The notes under the pieces were generated by a model. The model worked only from the letters and a program-made list of their open reading frames with translations. It made no database searches and had not been told where the DNA came from. Both the position numbers and the translations under genes were made by a program. Shown piece after piece: positions 58,759 through 64,000 of a stretch of DNA of 64,000 bases; the first letter of the stretch is position 1, and each line of letters starts with the position of its first letter. Location of the stretch: positions 149,897,850-149,961,849 of the forward strand of contig CM043949.1 in NCBI GenBank assembly GCA_014529385.2. The letters are read 5' to 3'. The stretch comes from Adiantum capillus-veneris (lineage: Eukaryota; Streptophyta; Polypodiopsida; Polypodiales; Pteridaceae).

Positions 58759-58941
58759 CTTGAAGCACCAAGACAAAATAGCTGCAATCTGCAAAAACCT
58801 GCAAATCTGCTGAACCTGCTATCGTGGTTCTTGTAACGCTTTCTACACTCAACGAGTGTCCACAATCAAGCGTTTCACAACCACTGTACTTGTACAGTAA
58901 ATCTCTGTATACTGCACTTTGGAGACCTGTTCAGAAACTTG

Positions 58942-61900
58942 TGCTAGGCTCCATTGAAATACCTTAAACCCACGATATTTTGTATATGTGGGGTTTAAAT
59001 TCAAGGTCCACCACTTGTCCAACCTATTCTCCCTAGTAGCATGAGTGGTTTGGTCTCACGATTCCCCACTTTTCCACTCTATGTCATTATATTAAGAAGA
59101 TCTGGGTGTTAAGGTCCACCACTTGTCCAACCTATAAGGCTATATCTAAAATGGTATTATTTACCACCACTTGGAATGCACATGATAGGTTTTACATAGG
59201 GGTCTGGTTCCAAGGTCCACCACTTGTCCAAGTTAACTCTATTGAAACATAGAGAGAAGCAAAGGTCCACCACTTGTCCAAGCTAGGCTCCATTGAAACA
59301 TGGAGAGAAGGATGCTCCACCATTTTTCCAAGCCAGGTTCGATTGAAACATGAAGAGAAGCAAGTTGCACCATGTCTCCAAAATGCTAGGCTCCATTGAA
59401 ATATCTGAAACCCATGATATTTCGTACATGGGGGGTTTACATTCAAGGTCCACCACTTGTCCAACCTATTATCACTAGTAGCATGAGTGGTTTGGTCTCA
59501 AGATTCACCACTTTTCCACTTGTCCAACCTATAAGGCTATATCTTAAAGGGTATTCTTTCTGACCACTTGGAATGACCATGATAGGTTTTACATGGGGGT
59601 TTGGTTCCATGGTCCACCACTTGTCCAAGATAACTCTATTGAAACATAGAGAGAAGCAAACGTCCACCACTTGTCCAAGCTAGGGTCCATTGAAACATGG
59701 AGAGAAGGATGCTCCACCATTTGTCCAAGATAGGCTCCATTGAAACATGAAGAGAAGCAAGCTGCACCATGTCTCCAAGATGCTAATCTCCATTGAAATA
59801 CCTTAAACCCATGATATTTCGTACATGGGGGGTTTACATTCAAGGTCCACCACTTGTCCAACCTATTATCTCTAGTAGCATGAGTGGTTTGGTCTAAAGA
59901 TTCACCACTTTTACACTCTATGTCATTATATTAAGAATATGTGGGTGCTAAGGTCCACCACTTGTCCAACCTATAAGGCTATATCTTAAACTTTATTCTT
60001 TCTCACCACTTGGAGTTAACATGATAGGATTTCCATGGGAGTTTTGTTACAAGGCCCACCACTTGTCCAAGCTAGATCTATTGAAACATAGAGAGAAGCA
60101 AAGGTCCACCACTTGTCCAAGCTAGGCTCCATTGAAACATGGACAGAAGGATGCTCCACCATTTGTCAAAGATAGGCTCCATTGAAACATGAAGAGAAGC
60201 AAACTGCACCATGTCTCCAAGATGCTAGGCTCCATTGAAATACCTTAAACCCATGATATTTCGTACATGAGGGGTATACATTCAAGGTCCACCACCTGTC
60301 CAACCTATTATCCTTAGTAGCATGAGTGGTTTGGTCTCAAGATTCACCACTTTTTCACTCTATGTCGTTATATTAAGAAGATCTAGGTTTTAAGGTCGAC
60401 CACTTGTCCAACCTATAAGGCTAGATCTTAAAGGGTATTATTTCTCACCACTTGGAATGACCATGATATGTTTTACATGGGGGTTTGGTTCCAAGGTCCA
60501 CCACTTGTCCAAGCTAACTCTATGGAAACATAGAGAGAAGCAAAGGTCCACCACTTGTCCAAGCTAGGCTCCATTGAGACATTTAAAGAAGGATGATCCC
60601 CCATTGGTGGAAGATAGGCTCCATCGAAACATGAAGAGAAGCAAGCTGCACCATGTCTCCAAGATTCTAGGCTTCATCGAAGTACCTTAAATCCAGGATA
60701 TTTTGTACATGGGGGGTTTACATTCAAGGGCCACCACTTGTCCAAGCTATTATCGCTAGTAGAATGAGTGGTTTTGTCTCAAGATTCACCACTTTTCCAC
60801 TCTATGTCATTATATTAAGAATATGTGGGTGTTAAGGTCCACCACTTGTCCAACCTATAAGTCTATATCTTAAAGGTTATTCTTTCTTACCACTTTGAGT
60901 GACCATGATAGGTTTTATATTGGGGTTTGGTTCCAAGCTCCACCACTTGTCCAAGCTAACTCTATTGAAACATAGAGAGAAGGAAAGGTCCACCACTTGT
61001 GCAAGCTAGGGTCCATTGAAACATGGAGAGAAGGATGCTCCACCATTTGTCCAAGATAGGCTCCATTGAAACATGACGAGAAGCAAGCTGCACCATGTCT
61101 CGAAGATGCTAAGCTCCAGCGAAAAACATTAAACCCACGATATGTTGTAGATGAGGGGTTTACATTCAAGGTCCAACACTTGTCCAAGCTATTATTGGTA
61201 GTAGCCTGAGTGGTTTAGTCTCAAGATTCACCACTTTTCCACTCTATGCCATTATATTAAGAATATCTGGGTATTAAGGTCCACCACTTGTCCAGCCTAT
61301 AAGGATATATCATTAAGGTTATTCTTTCTCACCACTTGGAGTGACCATGATAGGTTTTACATGGGGGTTTGGTTTCAAGGTCCACCACTTGTCCAAGCTA
61401 ACTCTATTGAAACATAGAGAGAAACAAATGTCCATCGCTTGTCCAAGCTAGGCTCCATTGAAACATGGAGAGAACGATGCTCCACCATTTGTCGAAGCTA
61501 AGTCTATTGAAACATGGGGGGTTTACGTTCAAGGTCCACCACTTGTCCAAGCTATTATCGCTAGTAGCATGAGTGGTTTTGTCTCAATATTCACCACTTT
61601 TTCACTCTATGTCATTATATTAAGAATATTTGGGTGTTAAGGTCCACCACTTGTCCAACCTATAAGGCTATATCTTAAAGGTTATTCTTTCTCACCACTT
61701 GGAGTGACCATGATAGGTTTTACATGGGGGTTTGGTTCCAAGGTCCACCACTTGAATCATAGAGAGAAGCAAAGGTCCATCACTTGTCCAAGGTAGGCTC
61801 CATTGAAACATGGAGAGAAGGATGCTCAACCATTTGTCCAAGATAGGCTCCATTGAAACATGAAGAGAAGCAAGCTGCACCATGTCTCCAAGATGCTAGG

Positions 61901-62110
61901 CTCCATCAAAATACCTTAAACCCACGATATTTCATAGATGGGGGGATTACTTTCAAGGTCCACCACTTGTCCAAGCTATTATCGCTAGTAGCATGGTTTG
62001 GTCTCAAGATTCACCAGTTTTCCACTCTATGTCATTACATTAAGAATATCTTGGTGTTAAGGTCCACCACTTGTCCAACCTATAAGGCTATATCTTAAAT
62101 GATATTTTTT
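58942..62110. repeat. 442-bp tandem repeat, duplicate array, about eight units
   Basis: Landmarks at about 59111, 59950, 60392, 60836, 61276, 61638 and 62059. One landmark near 59518 is lost by a small deletion, and two units (around 61276 and 61638, the latter shortened) have no counterpart in the first array. Confidence 0.9.
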
Positions 62111-63257
62111 CTCACCACTTGGAATGTGCATGATATGTTTTACATGGGGTTTTGCTCCAAGGTCCACCACTTGTCCAAGCTAGATCTATTACATATATAT
62201 TATACATACAATATTCAACTAGATTCGCTACCTATCATGTCTAGTAGCATGGATGCTGTAGCTTTAAGGTCCACCACTTGTCCAACCTATACTCTCTTAT
62301 GTAAGAGAGATCTCGCTATAAATTCAAAACCTTCCCGCCTAAATTTAAAATTCAGAATCTGATTGCCTAAATTTAAAATATCCCTCCCAAATTTTAAATA
62401 TCCCGCCTAAATTTTAAAATATCCCGCCCAAATTTTAAAATTCAAACTTTTTTATAAAAATTTAAATTTTACCACTTAAATTTAAAATATTCCACGCGAA
62501 ATTGATTTGAAATTCAAGTTTACCACAAAAAGATATCATTATACCACCTAAATTCAAATATGCAAACCTCAAATCATTATATTGTACATAAATTCAAACA
62601 AATTCAAATTAACAAGCCTAAACTGATATTAGTTTGCATAGATATGAATTTATCACACCTAAATTATGTCACCATGTTAGAGAGAGTGGTTAGAGAATTT
62701 GAACAAGGTCCACCACTTGTCCAACCTAGATACCAAGAAGGATTGAGTGTACAAGGTATTGTTTGGAGGTCCTTATAGTCCACTGGTCTCAAGGTCCACC
62801 ACTTGTGGTAAGGGTCACCAAAAAGTGTATATATTCATCCAAAGAAATACACGTATTTTTGGTCTACATGTCCTAGTTTCAACCATTTATGTCCATTAGA
62901 TGTATCACTAAACAACACTACTATTTTTGAGAAACAGAAGTTACAATCATATCTACAAATGGATTAGAGGAAAATCAGCTCAGCATACATCCAGAACTCG
63001 CTACAAGAATCGACTTTAACAGATCACGCAAAAAAGTCTTCCATTCAAGTTTACTAGTATTACAATGTGTTAGTTATTTGTGATATTTATGTATGTATAT
63101 ATACTATGTGTGCATATCGTAATTAAGTGTAATTGTGTATCTGCATTATGTATGAGTATTACAATCAAATAACACAAATATACATACATACACATAGATA
63201 ACACAGACGCACACATACATGAGCATGTATTTTCAAGAGAGAGATAGCAAGATACAG

Positions 63258-63264
<7 letters not shown>

Positions 63265-63298
<34 letters not shown>
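63265..63298. repeat. (GA)n microsatellite, duplicate copy
   Basis: GA run 10 bp longer than at 50725-50742, the main length difference between the two copies of this segment. Confidence 0.9.
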
Positions 63299-63302
<4 letters not shown>

Positions 63303-64000
63303 CCTGTTTTCTAGAGAGAGGAGAGAGAGAAAGATAACAGATTTCATTGTGTTTATGTATGTGGAAGAGAGGAAGACGATGTATGGAAATATGTGCACGT
63401 ATTTTCAAGAGAGAGACAACAAGATAACAGATTTCACTGTGGTTATGTATGTGGAAGTGAGGAAGACGATGTGTGGGAATATGTGCATGTATTTTCAATA
63501 GAGAGACAACAAGATAACAGATTTCACTGTGGTTATGTATGTGGAAGAGAGGAAGACGATGTGTAGGAATATGTGTATGTGTGTAGGGATATTTTTAAAC
63601 TAGGTATCTCTGTCTTTTGACTAGAGAGTGTGTGTGCAAGAAGAGTTACAGAGAACCATCTTCTCTATATGGAGAAAGACAGAGAGTGAGAGAGTGAGAA
63701 ATACCTGTTTTTTCTCTATTCGTGAGGTGTGCAATGTCTCCTGAGAAGAAGCTATGCCCGATCCTGCCCTTCTGGAAAGCGTTGCGTACACTGCTGTTTC
63801 TTTATCTTGTGCGCGAACTTTCAATCCTGTGCGCTCCACCTGTGTGTTGTGTACGATGCCGAGCTTCCTCCTCTACGTGCGCGTATACTCTAACTGTGTG
63901 CGATCCGTGTGCGCTTTCTGTGTGTTTGCTGCTCGCCTGCTTTCTCTGTGTGCGTTGCTCATGCGCTCTCTCTGTGCCTAATCTTGATAGGGTTTATTAG

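Larger units (their letters stand above)
54199..58941 (-). mobile_element. Ty1/copia element H, lacking its 5' LTR
   Basis: 3' LTR at 54199-54520, polypurine tract GAGGGGGAG next to it, and a full-length gag-pol reading frame at 58758-54493, all on the minus strand. It is inserted in the 316-bp repeat. To the right there is no second LTR and no TGGTATCAGAGC site; the element stops at about 58941, where a duplicate of sequence from 47137 onward starts. Loss of the 5' LTR is therefore tied to the duplication breakpoint rather than to ordinary decay. Confidence 0.9.
58942..64000. repeat. second copy of the 47137-51445 segment (tandem duplication)
   Basis: Sequence from 58942 repeats that from 47137 in the same order and orientation: 442-bp repeats, AT-rich CCCGCC block, 90-bp repeat, GC-richer stretch, to the window end (64000 corresponds to 51445). 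The offset is 11,805 bp at the start, 11,760 after a 45-bp loss near 59518, 12,545 after a gain of about 785 bp in the 442-bp array, and 12,555 after a 10-bp microsatellite gain. Differences otherwise are rare single bases. Confidence 0.93.

Overview
The window looks like nuclear DNA of a land plant, dominated by repeats. The evidence is plant-type Ty3/gypsy elements (one with a chromodomain, one with the second archaeal-type RNase H of the Tat/Ogre group), Ty1/copia elements primed by initiator-Met tRNA (TGGTATCAGAGC), an En/Spm (CACTA) transposon with TNP2 and accessory genes, GT-AG introns of 80-90 bp, and long CT/GA and CA/GT microsatellites. I cannot fix the lineage. There is no bacterial-style operon, rRNA, tRNA or CRISPR.

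Layout. 1-2.3 kb: a gypsy protease remnant and a decayed CACTA-like piece. 2.35-25.3 kb: a deep nest. A gypsy family (A) is interrupted in its gag/protease linker by copia element B (5064-18906). B is interrupted by an approximately 0.9 kb solo-LTR-like insertion (F), and F by a chromovirus (C, 6324-12148) with 141-bp LTRs and matching ACGAA target duplications. A separate 2.0-kb insertion (D) splits B again. 25.3-29.3 kb: a minus-strand Tat/Ogre-like gypsy element with deletions and a micro-inversion in its reverse transcriptase. 30.2-32.9 kb: unassigned plus-strand reading frames. 33.85 to about 41.4 kb: a decayed CACTA transposon (TNP2, accessory ORFs, subterminal GCGACG-type repeats) holding the largest microsatellites.

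41.7-64 kb is a different landscape built on the 18-mer GGTCCACCACTTGTCCAA and a companion dyad CTCCATTGAAACATGGAG, organised in places as a 442-bp tandem repeat (47.0-49.6 kb and again 58.9-62.1 kb) and a 316-bp tandem repeat (52.9-54.2 kb). Inside it, on the minus strand at 44090-46753, lies the only gene in the window that reads as intact: two exons joined by a perfect GTAAGT...TTTTTAG intron, 859 codons. It carries a ParB/DGQHR-like motif (WILDGQHS) followed by a C-terminal segment resembling the SAM-binding motif of a DNA methyltransferase. I know of no described family with this arrangement in plants and regard it, with its repeat surroundings, as the best candidate for something new.

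A copia element (54199-58941, minus) sits at a unit boundary of the 316-bp repeat. Its 1,421-codon frame is open except for two TAG codons and it lacks its 5' LTR. Just beyond it, at 58942, sequence from 47137 onward starts again and continues to the window end. This is best explained by a recent tandem duplication of about 11.8 kb whose breakpoint cut the copia element.
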